DNA of 5,736 nucleotides, from positions 1 to 5,736 of the forward strand of contig SXHT01000044.1 of assembly GCA_005773095.1 (NCBI GenBank), in the 5' to 3' direction. Source of the DNA: Planctomycetaceae bacterium. GTDB taxonomy: Bacteria > Planctomycetota > Planctomycetia > Pirellulales > PALSA-1355. Of the stretch, positions 1 through 5,577 are shown piece by piece. The position numbers and the translations under genes are program-made. Under the pieces are notes generated by a model. That model was not told the origin of the DNA, made no database searches, and saw only the letters and a list, made by a program, of their open reading frames with translations. How positions within the stretch are numbered: the stretch's first letter is position 1; every line of letters starts with the position of its first letter.

Positions 1-477
1 CGCCTGAACGTCTTGCCACTGCGCGTGCCGCCGCTGCGCGAACGCCGTGAAGACGTGCCCCCCCTTGTGCAGCATTTCCTGTTGCAATCTGCCGCTCGCT
101 TACGCAAGGATCCTTGCACGTTGCAAGCCGACGCTCGGAATTTGCTCACCGAGTATCACTGGCCCGGGAATGTCCGCGAACTCGAGAACCTGATGACTCG
201 CGCAAGCGTGCTCAACACAGGCAAGCCTATCTCCGCGGACGAATTGTGGCCTTGGCTGTTGAACTCAACGCAACCGATGGCGGCCGCGGGGGAGGTCCCC
301 ACCGGTCTCAACATGCACGACATGGAGCGTAAGCTGATCGAAACGACACTCGAACAATTCGGCGGACACCGCGCCAAGACGGCCGAAGCGCTGGGCATCG
401 GGTTGCGAACCCTTTCCAGAAAACTCAAACAATGGGGCTACGCACCGCGAACCAGGTCATTCGCGAAAGCAAGTTAG
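1..477 (+). CDS. Sigma-54-dependent transcriptional activator (bacterial enhancer-binding protein), C-terminal part
   Basis: This is the 3' end of a gene that begins before the window; the frame is open from base 1 and stops at TAG 475-477, leaving 158 codons. It encodes an activator that would use ATP to remodel sigma-54 RNA polymerase. The first residues, RLNVLPLRVPPLRERREDVP, are the characteristic stretch of the sigma-54 AAA+ domain that follows the catalytic core. WPGNVRELEN (about 160-190) is the conserved sensor II region. The last 50 or so residues (about 310-450) form a Fis-type helix-turn-helix: LIETTLEQFGGHRAKTAEALGI, then recognition helix GLRTLSRKLKQWG. The Walker motifs, the GAFTGA loop and any receiver domain lie outside the window, so I cannot say whether it is a two-component regulator or a FlbD/FleR/FlrC-type flagellar regulator. 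Its place just upstream of a sigma-54 promoter driving flgB makes it the likely activator of this operon (inference). Confidence 0.93.
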   Translation, partial: RLNVLPLRVPPLRERREDVPPLVQHFLLQSAARLRKDPCTLQADARNLLTEYHWPGNVRELENLMTRASVLNTGKPISADELWPWLLNSTQPMAAAGEVPTGLNMHDMERKLIETTLEQFGGHRAKTAEALGIGLRTLSRKLKQWGYAPRTRSFAKAS

Positions 478-506
478 CCGGCAGTTTTTGCCGCTGGCAA
501 CCGGCA
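477..506. promoter_or_regulatory. Candidate enhancer (upstream activator site) for the adjacent sigma-54 regulator
   Basis: Directly after the regulator stop codon there is a cluster of related half-sites. CGGCA at 479-483 faces TGCCG at 489-493 with a 5-nt gap. The latter overlaps a second dyad, TTGCC-GCT-GGCAA (488-500), and another CGGCA follows at 502-506. The centre is about 114 bp upstream of the predicted transcript start. That spacing is normal for enhancer sites bound by sigma-54 activators, which act through DNA looping. No T-run follows, so it does not look like a terminator for the regulator gene. Binding by the neighbouring activator is inference from position and symmetry. Confidence 0.45.
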
Positions 507-579
507 AGAGAAGCATCCATCACGCAAACAACTTTGATCAACCGGAACAGCTTAAACCAATCCAGCCGCAATCGCGCCT

Positions 580-595
580 CGGCACGCTGATTGCA
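580..595 (+). promoter_or_regulatory. Sigma-54 (RpoN) -24/-12 promoter of the flgB operon
   Basis: The sequence C-GGCACG-CTGA-TTGCA matches the sigma-54 consensus TGGCACG-N4-TTGCW at every fixed position except the first T (C here). The invariant GG (581-582) and GC (593-594) are separated by exactly 10 bp, the required spacing. With C594 as -12, transcription would start near base 606. That gives an unusually short leader of about 12 nt before the flgB ATG at 618, with the GGAG ribosome binding site (607-610) almost at the 5' end. A sigma-54 activator gene ends about 100 bp upstream, so promoter and activator are neighbours. Confidence 0.85.
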
Positions 596-617
596 TGGAC
601 TCGCTCGGAGACTGCCT

Positions 618-1031
618 ATGTTTACCAAACTGGTTGAATCCACGACGATTCCGGTCCTGGAGCAGGTCGTTAACTTTGCGCAGCTGCGGCATGGCATCCT
701 GGCGGGAAACCTGGCAAACCTGGATACGCCCGGATATGAGGTGCGCGACCTGTCGCCGGCGGCGTTTGAATCAGAACTCAAACAGGCAATCGTCGAGCGG
801 GAACAATCGCCTGGGAAAGTGTTGCACGACGATTTGGCGAGTCAGGTCCAAAATTCGTTCGGCAAGATCAGCGGAGAGCTGGAGAACTTTTTGTATCACG
901 ACCAAAGCACAGGAAACCTGGAAACCCAGGTGGCGGCGATTTCCAAGAATCAAATGCAACACAACCTTGCTCTGTCGATCATGACGAGCCAGTTCCGGCT
1001 GTTGCAGGCGGCAATTTCCGAGAAGGCATAG
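618..1031 (+). CDS. flgB: Flagellar basal-body rod protein FlgB
   Basis: The gene encodes a 137-residue proximal rod subunit, close to the usual FlgB length of about 138. FlgB is exported by the flagellar type III system and polymerises with FlgC and FlgF above FliE/FliF to form the axle through the periplasm. The N-terminal helix ends in the conserved rod-family signature NLANLDTPGY (residues 31-40), after LRHGILAG. The C-terminal helix (about 98-135, LETQVAAISKNQMQHNLALSIMTSQFRLLQAAI) has the usual FlgB pattern. I chose ATG 618 because GGAG at 607-610 is correctly spaced. The longer in-frame TTG at 591 lies inside the -12 element of the promoter and should not be transcribed. It is the first gene of the operon; a 209-bp gap with a palindromic element separates it from flgC. 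Confidence 0.95.
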   Translation: MFTKLVESTTIPVLEQVVNFAQLRHGILAGNLANLDTPGYEVRDLSPAAFESELKQAIVEREQSPGKVLHDDLASQVQNSFGKISGELENFLYHDQSTGNLETQVAAISKNQMQHNLALSIMTSQFRLLQAAISEKA

Positions 1032-1086
1032 GCGGGGAGAATGAACGATGAAAGCTGAGAGACGGGATATTGTCGGGCCAAGAGAG

Positions 1087-1181
1087 GGGGACAGGCACAT
1101 TTTCCCCCGAACCACGTTGGACAACCTCCGGACAGGACGATGCACCTCGCGCGAATTCGCCGGGAAAATGAGCCAGTCCCC
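1087..1181. repeat. REP/MITE-like imperfect palindromic element between flgB and flgC
   Basis: The left arm GGGGACAGGCACATTTTC (1087-1104, extending to 1106) is the inverted copy of 1162-1181. There are 18 matches in 20 bp, and both mismatches are A/T changes. The arms are separated by 55 bp, which contain a perfect 10-bp palindrome GCGAATTCGC (1151-1160). The element encodes no protein. From memory, GGGGACAGGCAC...GTCCCC palindromes are dispersed, high-copy sequences in planctomycete genomes, in the manner of REP elements mobilised by Y1-family (RAYT-like) transposases; I could not check this. As RNA the arms could fold into a long hairpin inside the operon transcript. No target-site duplication is evident. 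The 209-bp flgB-flgC gap otherwise holds nothing I recognise. Confidence 0.72.
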
Positions 1182-1240
1182 GACCCGTGAACGGTTACCC
1201 TTCATCCTGCTGAAACCTAAACCCACAATGGAACCCACAC

Positions 1241-1663
1241 ATGTTCAGCATTCTTGACATCAGCACCAGCGCCCTGGTAGCGCAGCGCGCCCGCATCACC
1301 GCCATTGCCAGCAATATTGCCAACGTGAGCACCACGCACAACGAAGCTGGTGAGGCGGCGCCCTATCAGCCAAGGTTCGTGGTTTTTGAAGCCGACCATT
1401 CCCTGGGTGGACCGGGTGGAGCACCGGGCGTCAAAGTCGCCAGCGTCGAAATTGCGCAAGTGGAGCCGAATTGGAAATATCAGCCGGGCCATCCTGACGC
1501 GATCAAGGACGGAGACCGTGCCGGGTACGTGGCATTTCCCAATATTGACACGACGACCGAGTTCGTCGACGCCCTGGAAGCGACACGGGCATACGAAGCG
1601 AACATCGGCGTGATGGAAGTCACCAAGAACTTGACGCAACAGACCTTCAGGATCATCGCATGA
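1241..1663 (+). CDS. flgC: Flagellar basal-body rod protein FlgC
   Basis: This is a 140-residue proximal rod subunit, a few residues longer than the usual 134 or so, that assembles with FlgB between the MS ring and the distal rod. The N-terminal rod domain reads ISTSALVAQRARITAIASNIANVSTT, with SNIAN at 24-28. The C-terminal part reads YVAFPNIDTTTEFVDALEATRAYEANIGVMEVTKNL (from residue 96), the classic FlgC signature of a PN(I/V) turn followed by the EA-R-Y-AN helix. The middle carries a glycine-rich stretch (GGPGGAPG, 56-63). The ATG at 1241 puts the rod motif at the expected distance from the N terminus. Its ribosome binding site is weak (GGAA at 1230-1233). The stop overlaps the fliE start by 4 bp, indicating translational coupling. 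Confidence 0.95.
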   Translation: MFSILDISTSALVAQRARITAIASNIANVSTTHNEAGEAAPYQPRFVVFEADHSLGGPGGAPGVKVASVEIAQVEPNWKYQPGHPDAIKDGDRAGYVAFPNIDTTTEFVDALEATRAYEANIGVMEVTKNLTQQTFRIIA

Positions 1664-1971
1664 CGCCGATCACGAACCAGAATCTGCCGATTACGCCGGC
1701 CAATGCGCAGGCATTGTCGATGCCAGGGGCGCGGCCGATTGGATCGAACGGTTCCTCGTTCAAGTCGATGCTGCTGGATTCAATCCAGCAGGTAAATTCA
1801 ATGCAGGTCGACGCCAACAATGCGGTCGAAAACCTATTCACCGGCGGGGATGCCAACCCTGCGGAAGTGCTGACGGCCGTGCAAAAAGCCGACCTCGCGT
1901 TTCGCACGATGATGCAAGTCCGCAATAAGCTGATTCAAGCGTATCAAGAAGTGAAAGACATAAGGATTTAA
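1660..1971 (+). CDS. fliE: Flagellar hook-basal body complex protein FliE
   Basis: A 103-residue protein, matching the usual FliE length of about 104. FliE is the adaptor that joins the MS ring (FliF) to the first rod subunits and is among the first proteins exported. The conserved C-terminal block is clear: AVQKADLAFRTMMQVRNKLIQAYQEV (73-98) is nearly the family consensus. SFKSMLLDSIQQVNSMQ (33-49) is the typical first amphipathic helix. The N-terminal 30 residues are variable and rich in Pro and Asn, as is common in FliE. The ATG lies in an ATGA overlap with the flgC stop. AGGA at 1649-1652, inside flgC, is a well-placed ribosome binding site (7-nt spacing). An 80-bp gap containing a tandem repeat separates it from fliF. 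Confidence 0.95.
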   Translation: MTPITNQNLPITPANAQALSMPGARPIGSNGSSFKSMLLDSIQQVNSMQVDANNAVENLFTGGDANPAEVLTAVQKADLAFRTMMQVRNKLIQAYQEVKDIRI

Positions 1972-1990
1972 CGCGGAACGTCACAATCCG

Positions 1991-2039
1991 TTCCGAATTC
2001 CGTGTTCTGTGTTCCGAATTCCGTGTTCTGTGTTCCGCG
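1991..2039. repeat. Seven-copy tandem heptanucleotide repeat (consensus TTCCGTG) in the fliF leader
   Basis: Seven consecutive 7-bp units fill 1991-2039. Units 2 and 5 equal the consensus TTCCGTG, 1 and 4 end in AA, 3 and 6 have T at the fourth base, and 7 ends in CG. Units 1-3 are repeated exactly as units 4-6, so there is also a 21-bp period, which suggests a single block duplication. An 8-bp inverted repeat brackets the array: CGCGGAAC at 1972-1979, directly after the fliE stop, and GTTCCGCG at 2032-2039. The right arm abuts the fliF ribosome binding site GAGGG (2039-2043). Copy number in such arrays commonly varies by slippage. Confidence 0.85.
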
Positions 2040-2051
2040 AGGGTACCCCGG

Positions 2052-3755
2052 ATGGATTTCCTCAATCGAGCCGTCACGCAGCTAGCGGACCTGTTCAAGT
2101 CACTCAGTCCCGGAGCGCGCATAACCTCGGCGCTGCTGCTGGTGGTTGTCGTGGTGAGTCTGGCATACTTGTTTCAAAGTCACACGGCAGGCCCCGATGC
2201 GTTTCTCATGGGGGGCGAGCCGTTTGCCTCTTCCCAGCTGCCGGCGATGGAAGCGGCCTTTGCGAAGGCAGCGCTATCCAGCTACCAGATCGACGGCAAT
2301 CGCATTCGAGTGCCACGCGGCCAACAGTCGCTCTACATGGGCGCACTCGCCGACGACGGGGCGCTACCGCCCGAGTTTGGGAAGTACCTGGAAAAGGCAT
2401 TGGCGAGCGGCAGCGTTTTCGAGACGCGCGCCAAGCAGCAGGAAATGCTCAGGGCTGCCAAACAGAATGAATTGCAGTTAATACTCAATCGCATGAAGGG
2501 GGTGGAAAGTGCCGCGGTCCTTTACGACGAAAAGAAACCCAGCGGATTTAACCAACCGATGCTGTCCACCGCCTCGGTGAGCATCAAGCCCATCGGATCC
2601 CAACCGCTCGACAAAGAACGAATTCCGATGATTCGACATCTTGTGGCCAGCGCGTTCGCAGGTCTAAAGCCAGAAAACGTCAGCGTGACGGATCTGAACG
2701 GGAAGACCTACGCCAGCAAGAGTGACGACGGCGGCCTGAGCACGGCGGAGGATGACGACTACATCTCTCGCAAGGAAAAGTACGAGCGGATCTGGCGGGA
2801 GAAAATCGCCGATCAGCTCGAGTATATTCCCGGCGTCGTCGTCACCACAAACGTGGAACTCGCGCTGGATACCGAATATGAGGAAACTAAAACTACGCTG
2901 GATCCCAAGGGCGTGGTTTACAAAAACGATGAATCGAACTCCACCAAGACCAGCGAAGCACCAGCTCCCGTGGGGCGCCCCGGCGTGGTAGCGCAACAGC
3001 CAGGGGGCGCCAATCAGCCGGCAGCCGTGGCCATCAGCGCGGGTGGACCCAAAACGAACGAAGAAACCAACCGCGTGCAATCGAACACGGCGATTCCCAC
3101 AACGGTTCAGAAGCGAAGGCAACACGGCCTCACGCCCCTGCGCGTCAAGGTGGCGGTCGCGATTCCCAGCAGCTACTACGACAAAGTCTGGAGCGAACGC
3201 AATCCGCCCCCCGCGGGCCAGGAACCCAAAAAGCCCGACGTCGCTGCGCTAGCGGATATCGAGCGACAAATGAAAGACGACATCAAGAACGCGGTTGTCG
3301 CGCTATTGCCCATTGCTTCGGCAGGCAGCGATCCGTTTCCGCAGGTCACCGTCACGTCATTTCAACACATTACCGCCGCGCCGCTGCCGATTCCCGACAT
3401 GCAGGATCACGCGGTGGCATGGCTGGGGCAGTACGGGACCTCGCTGGGAATGGGTGGTCTGGCGCTGATCAGCCTGTGGATGCTGCGCTCGGTTGCGCGT
3501 TCGGCGCCTGCCACTGCACCGCTGTCGAGCATGCCGGCCGCAGAGACCGGCGTCTCAACAGGTTTGTCTCTTGTCGCCGGCGATGAGCCCAACCCGAGCA
3601 CGGCCGAGCCGGAAGAAACGTCCACCCCGCGAGCCCGGCTGCGGCGACGCGCTGCCAGCGGGCCGTCACTTCGTGAAGAACTGACCACGATGGTTAAGGA
3701 AGATCCGGATTCCGCCGTCGCGGTACTGCGCAACTGGATCGGCGCTGGTGCATGA
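2052..3755 (+). CDS. fliF: Flagellar MS-ring protein FliF
   Basis: A 567-residue inner-membrane protein, of normal FliF length. Copies of it form the MS ring, the foundation of the basal body and the housing of the export gate. The first membrane segment is at about 24-41 (ITSALLLVVVVVSLAYL). The ring-building motif region (YscJ/FliF family) runs from about 45 to 222, including QNELQLILNRMKGVESAAVLYDE and SVSIKP. The third ring-building region starts near 241 (EKYERIWREKIADQLEYIPGVVVTTNVEL). It is interrupted by a Pro/Gly/Ala-rich insertion (about 280-355), the usual beta-collar region, and resumes at LRVKVAVAIP. The second membrane segment is at about 463-480. A flexible tail follows, then the FliG-binding end LREELTTMVKEDPDSAVAVLRNWIG (540-564). 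GAGGG at 2039-2043 supports ATG 2052. It runs into fliG with almost no gap, matching the direct FliF-FliG contact. Confidence 0.96.
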   Translation: MDFLNRAVTQLADLFKSLSPGARITSALLLVVVVVSLAYLFQSHTAGPDAFLMGGEPFASSQLPAMEAAFAKAALSSYQIDGNRIRVPRGQQSLYMGALADDGALPPEFGKYLEKALASGSVFETRAKQQEMLRAAKQNELQLILNRMKGVESAAVLYDEKKPSGFNQPMLSTASVSIKPIGSQPLDKERIPMIRHLVASAFAGLKPENVSVTDLNGKTYASKSDDGGLSTAEDDDYISRKEKYERIWREKIADQLEYIPGVVVTTNVELALDTEYEETKTTLDPKGVVYKNDESNSTKTSEAPAPVGRPGVVAQQPGGANQPAAVAISAGGPKTNEETNRVQSNTAIPTTVQKRRQHGLTPLRVKVAVAIPSSYYDKVWSERNPPPAGQEPKKPDVAALADIERQMKDDIKNAVVALLPIASAGSDPFPQVTVTSFQHITAAPLPIPDMQDHAVAWLGQYGTSLGMGGLALISLWMLRSVARSAPATAPLSSMPAAETGVSTGLSLVAGDEPNPSTAEPEETSTPRARLRRRAASGPSLREELTTMVKEDPDSAVAVLRNWIGAGA

Positions 3756-3765
3756 CAAGCCAATT

Positions 3766-4791
3766 ATGAAAGATCATCGAACATCAACTCGCAAAGCAGC
3801 CGTACTCATCGCCAGCTTAGACCCGGCGACCGCCGACACACTACTTGCGCAAATGTCGCGCGAGCAGGCCGTTGCGATCCGTCGGGCCGTTGATCAGCTT
3901 GGCGATCTCGATCCGGCTGAGCAAGCAGTCGTGATCGATGAGTTCTTTCGCATTGGGCCGATGCTACCTGAGGATCAGCCAGCCGGCATTGATCTTGATA
4001 GTCAGCTCGCTGAAACGATCGGACGATCGTCGGGCCAAAGCAATTCACCCAGGCGCCGTGGCGAGTTGAAGCCGGCTCGCAGCTCGAATCCTCCTCTGAA
4101 ATCGTTGCACAATGCGACGGGCGCCGCGTTGGCCGGGCGGCTGCGGCAAGAGCATCCTCAGACGATTGCGGTGGTTGTGTCCCACCTGCCTCCAGCAAAC
4201 GGCGCCGACCTGTTGGCCAGCCTTTCGCCGCAGTTGCAGGCGGAGGTGGCTCGGAGGCTGGTCGATCTGGAGGAAACCGATCCGGAACTTCTGATCGAAA
4301 TCGAACGGGGATTGAAACCCTGGCTCAACGAGCATCACCGCGCCACCCGAGGGCGAACCGCCGGAATGATGGCTCTCGAAAACATACTGGCCGCGGCCGA
4401 TCCGTTTTCGCACGAATCGATGCTGGCGAATCTATCGCGTCATGACCGTCGGCTTGCAGCGCAATTGTCGGCCCGCGAGGCCCGTGCTTATTGCTTCGCC
4501 GACCTGCATGAGCTGGACGATCCATCGCTCGGCAAGGTACTCGCGCAGGCCAATCAGGAAGACTTGACTCTGGCACTTGCTGGAGCTGGAAAGGCGATGG
4601 TTGCCCGCGCCTACCGCGTACTTCCCGTGGCGCGGGGGGCTCGGCTGCGGCGCGACCTGGATCGACTCGTGCCGGTTAACATCGACGATGTCGAAGCGGC
4701 GCAACAACTGATCGCGGATCTGGCCAGCGAATTGGACTCCGGTGGGCTCCTGGCGACCACGACGGGCAGAAAATTGAGTCTGGCGGTGTAG
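3766..4791 (+). CDS. fliG: Flagellar motor switch protein FliG
   Basis: A 341-residue rotor protein that binds the FliF tail, FliM and the stator MotA. It generates torque and takes part in switching the direction of rotation. The N-terminal domain (about 7-62) starts TSTRKAAVLIASLDPATADTLLAQM, the typical FliG opening. A long polar, probably disordered linker follows (about 78-115). The middle domain carries the FliM-binding EHPQT motif (129-133) within RLRQEHPQTIAVVVSHL. The C-terminal domain has FADLHELDDPSLGKVLAQANQEDLTLAL (244-271), the torque-helix region, then VPVNIDDVEAAQQLI. I chose ATG 3766 (10 nt after the fliF stop) because it puts the RKAAVLI motif where other FliG proteins have it. 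An in-frame GTG at 3748 would add six residues and overlap fliF by 8 nt. Neither start has a strong ribosome binding site, so coupling to fliF translation is likely. Some usually conserved residues differ (see findings). Confidence 0.94.
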   Translation: MKDHRTSTRKAAVLIASLDPATADTLLAQMSREQAVAIRRAVDQLGDLDPAEQAVVIDEFFRIGPMLPEDQPAGIDLDSQLAETIGRSSGQSNSPRRRGELKPARSSNPPLKSLHNATGAALAGRLRQEHPQTIAVVVSHLPPANGADLLASLSPQLQAEVARRLVDLEETDPELLIEIERGLKPWLNEHHRATRGRTAGMMALENILAAADPFSHESMLANLSRHDRRLAAQLSAREARAYCFADLHELDDPSLGKVLAQANQEDLTLALAGAGKAMVARAYRVLPVARGARLRRDLDRLVPVNIDDVEAAQQLIADLASELDSGGLLATTTGRKLSLAV

Positions 4792-4811
4792 GTCAGGTTT
4801 TCGAGCCTGAC
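4792..4811 (+). other. RNA hairpin with UUCG loop in the fliG-fliH gap
   Basis: Right after the fliG stop, GTCAGGTT (4792-4799) and AGCCTGAC (4804-4811) can pair as an 8-bp stem (one U-G wobble) closing a UUCG tetraloop. No U-tract follows, so it is not a standard intrinsic terminator, and the downstream fliH belongs to the same operon. GGTCAGG (4791-4797) is also perfectly complementary to CCTGACC at 4855-4861, just before the fliH start, so a second, mutually exclusive fold is possible. The rest of the 76-bp gap shows nothing recognisable. Confidence 0.5.
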
Positions 4812-4867
4812 GATGTGGATGCAAATTTGACAGTAAACCAATCGGACAAGAAATCCTGACCTGGAAC

Positions 4868-5521
4868 ATGGCCACGATCATCAAAGCATCGGGACCGATC
4901 CGCCCCGCCAACGGCTCATCGTTCAATTTCGACGACATGACGGTGCGCGCCAACTCGTATCTTGACACGATGCGAGGTCAGGCAACGCAGATCATCGCCA
5001 AAGCGCAGCAAGATGCCGAGGCCATTCGTCGCAGGGCGGAAGAAGACGGACGGCAAGCCGCCATTCGCGCGGCAGAACAAGTCATCGAAGAAAGGGTTGG
5101 CAAACAATTAGCCACGCTGCTGCCGGCGATTCAGCAAGCGACAAAACAGATCGCACAGTCCAAGGATGCCTGGCTGACGCACTGGGAGCAAAGGGCGGTG
5201 CACCTGGCCGTGCGGATCGCCGAGCGGGTCATCCACCGTGAAATCAAGCGCGATCCTCAGATTACCGTGGCATTTGTGAAGGAGGCCTTGGAGCTCTGCT
5301 CCGGAAGCGCGGAGCTGCTGGTCCGCATGCATCCGGATGACAGGACAACGCTGGGCGCGCACGTGGAGGCGCTGGCTCGAGCAGTCGCGCGTCAGGGCAC
5401 GGCCAAGGTCGTATCCGACGAGACGATCTCGCCCGGCGGCTGCCGTGTCGAGACCCGCTTCGGCGCCGTCGACCAGCGCATTGAGGAACAATTGAATCGC
5501 ATGGAAGAAGACCTGACATAA
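4868..5521 (+). CDS. fliH: Flagellar export apparatus protein FliH (ATPase stator/regulator)
   Basis: A 217-residue cytosolic protein that dimerises, binds the ATPase FliI and links it to the C ring and export gate; it is related to the peripheral-stalk subunits of F/V-type ATPases. The N terminus (MATIIKASGPIRPANGSSFNFDDM) is followed by a long charged, Ala-rich helix (about 25-95). Its Ala/Gln spacing (GQATQIIAKAQQDAEAIRRRAEEDG) fits the FliH coiled coil. The C-terminal domain includes AVRIAERVIHREIKRDPQI (114-132) and ends with GGCRVETRFGAVDQRIEEQLNRMEEDL (190-216), the conserved FliH close. The N-terminal extension resembles planctomycete FliH proteins as I remember them. No strong ribosome binding site precedes ATG 4868 (GGA lies only 2 nt away), but no other start suits the family N terminus. 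fliI follows after 59 bp. Confidence 0.92.
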   Translation: MATIIKASGPIRPANGSSFNFDDMTVRANSYLDTMRGQATQIIAKAQQDAEAIRRRAEEDGRQAAIRAAEQVIEERVGKQLATLLPAIQQATKQIAQSKDAWLTHWEQRAVHLAVRIAERVIHREIKRDPQITVAFVKEALELCSGSAELLVRMHPDDRTTLGAHVEALARAVARQGTAKVVSDETISPGGCRVETRFGAVDQRIEEQLNRMEEDLT

Positions 5522-5529
5522 ACGCCGAA

Positions 5530-5577
5530 CGCCAAAACTGGCGGTACCGACTTCCAAGTTTCGATCTCCAGGTTCGA
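5530..5577. repeat. Small hairpin and imperfect direct repeat in the fliH-fliI gap
   Basis: CGCCA (5530-5534) and TGGCG (5539-5543) form a perfect 5-bp stem with an AAAC loop. No T-run follows, so it is not a clear terminator. Next come two diverged copies of a short unit, TCCAAGTTTCGA (5553-5564) and TCCAGGTTCGA (5567-5577), differing by one substitution and one deleted T. The second copy supplies the AGG (5570-5572) that serves as a modest ribosome binding site for fliI. No function is evident. Confidence 0.4.

Noticed and set aside
478..506. Terminator of the regulator gene
   Set aside because: The only T-run lies inside the dyad loop, not after a stem, and the half-site pattern fits protein binding better.
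524..560. IHF binding site between the enhancer and promoter
   Set aside because: The TGATCA region does not fit the IHF consensus on either strand at the required spacing.
591..617. N-terminal extension of FlgB from TTG 591
   Set aside because: The TTG is part of the -12 promoter element and lies upstream of the predicted transcript start; FlgB proteins begin close to the MFTKLVES segment, and ATG 618 has a proper GGAG site.
1048..1257. 69-codon ORF in the flgB-flgC gap, despite a decent GGGGAG upstream
   Set aside because: Most of it is a reading of the palindromic repeat, it overlaps the flgC start, and the product has no recognisable fold or motif.
1991..2039. CRISPR-like array
   Set aside because: Units are 7 bp and directly adjacent with no spacers; it is a simple tandem repeat.
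2009..2470. 153-codon ORF overlapping the start of fliF
   Set aside because: It is an out-of-frame reading of fliF coding sequence, beginning inside the heptad repeat; the fliF frame shows clear family motifs.
4792..4811. Intrinsic terminator after fliG
   Set aside because: The stem is followed by GATGTGGATG rather than a T-run, and fliH and fliI continue the operon.
4432..4968. 178-codon minus-strand ORF across fliG and fliH
   Set aside because: It is antisense to two well-supported genes, crosses their junction, and has no family motif.
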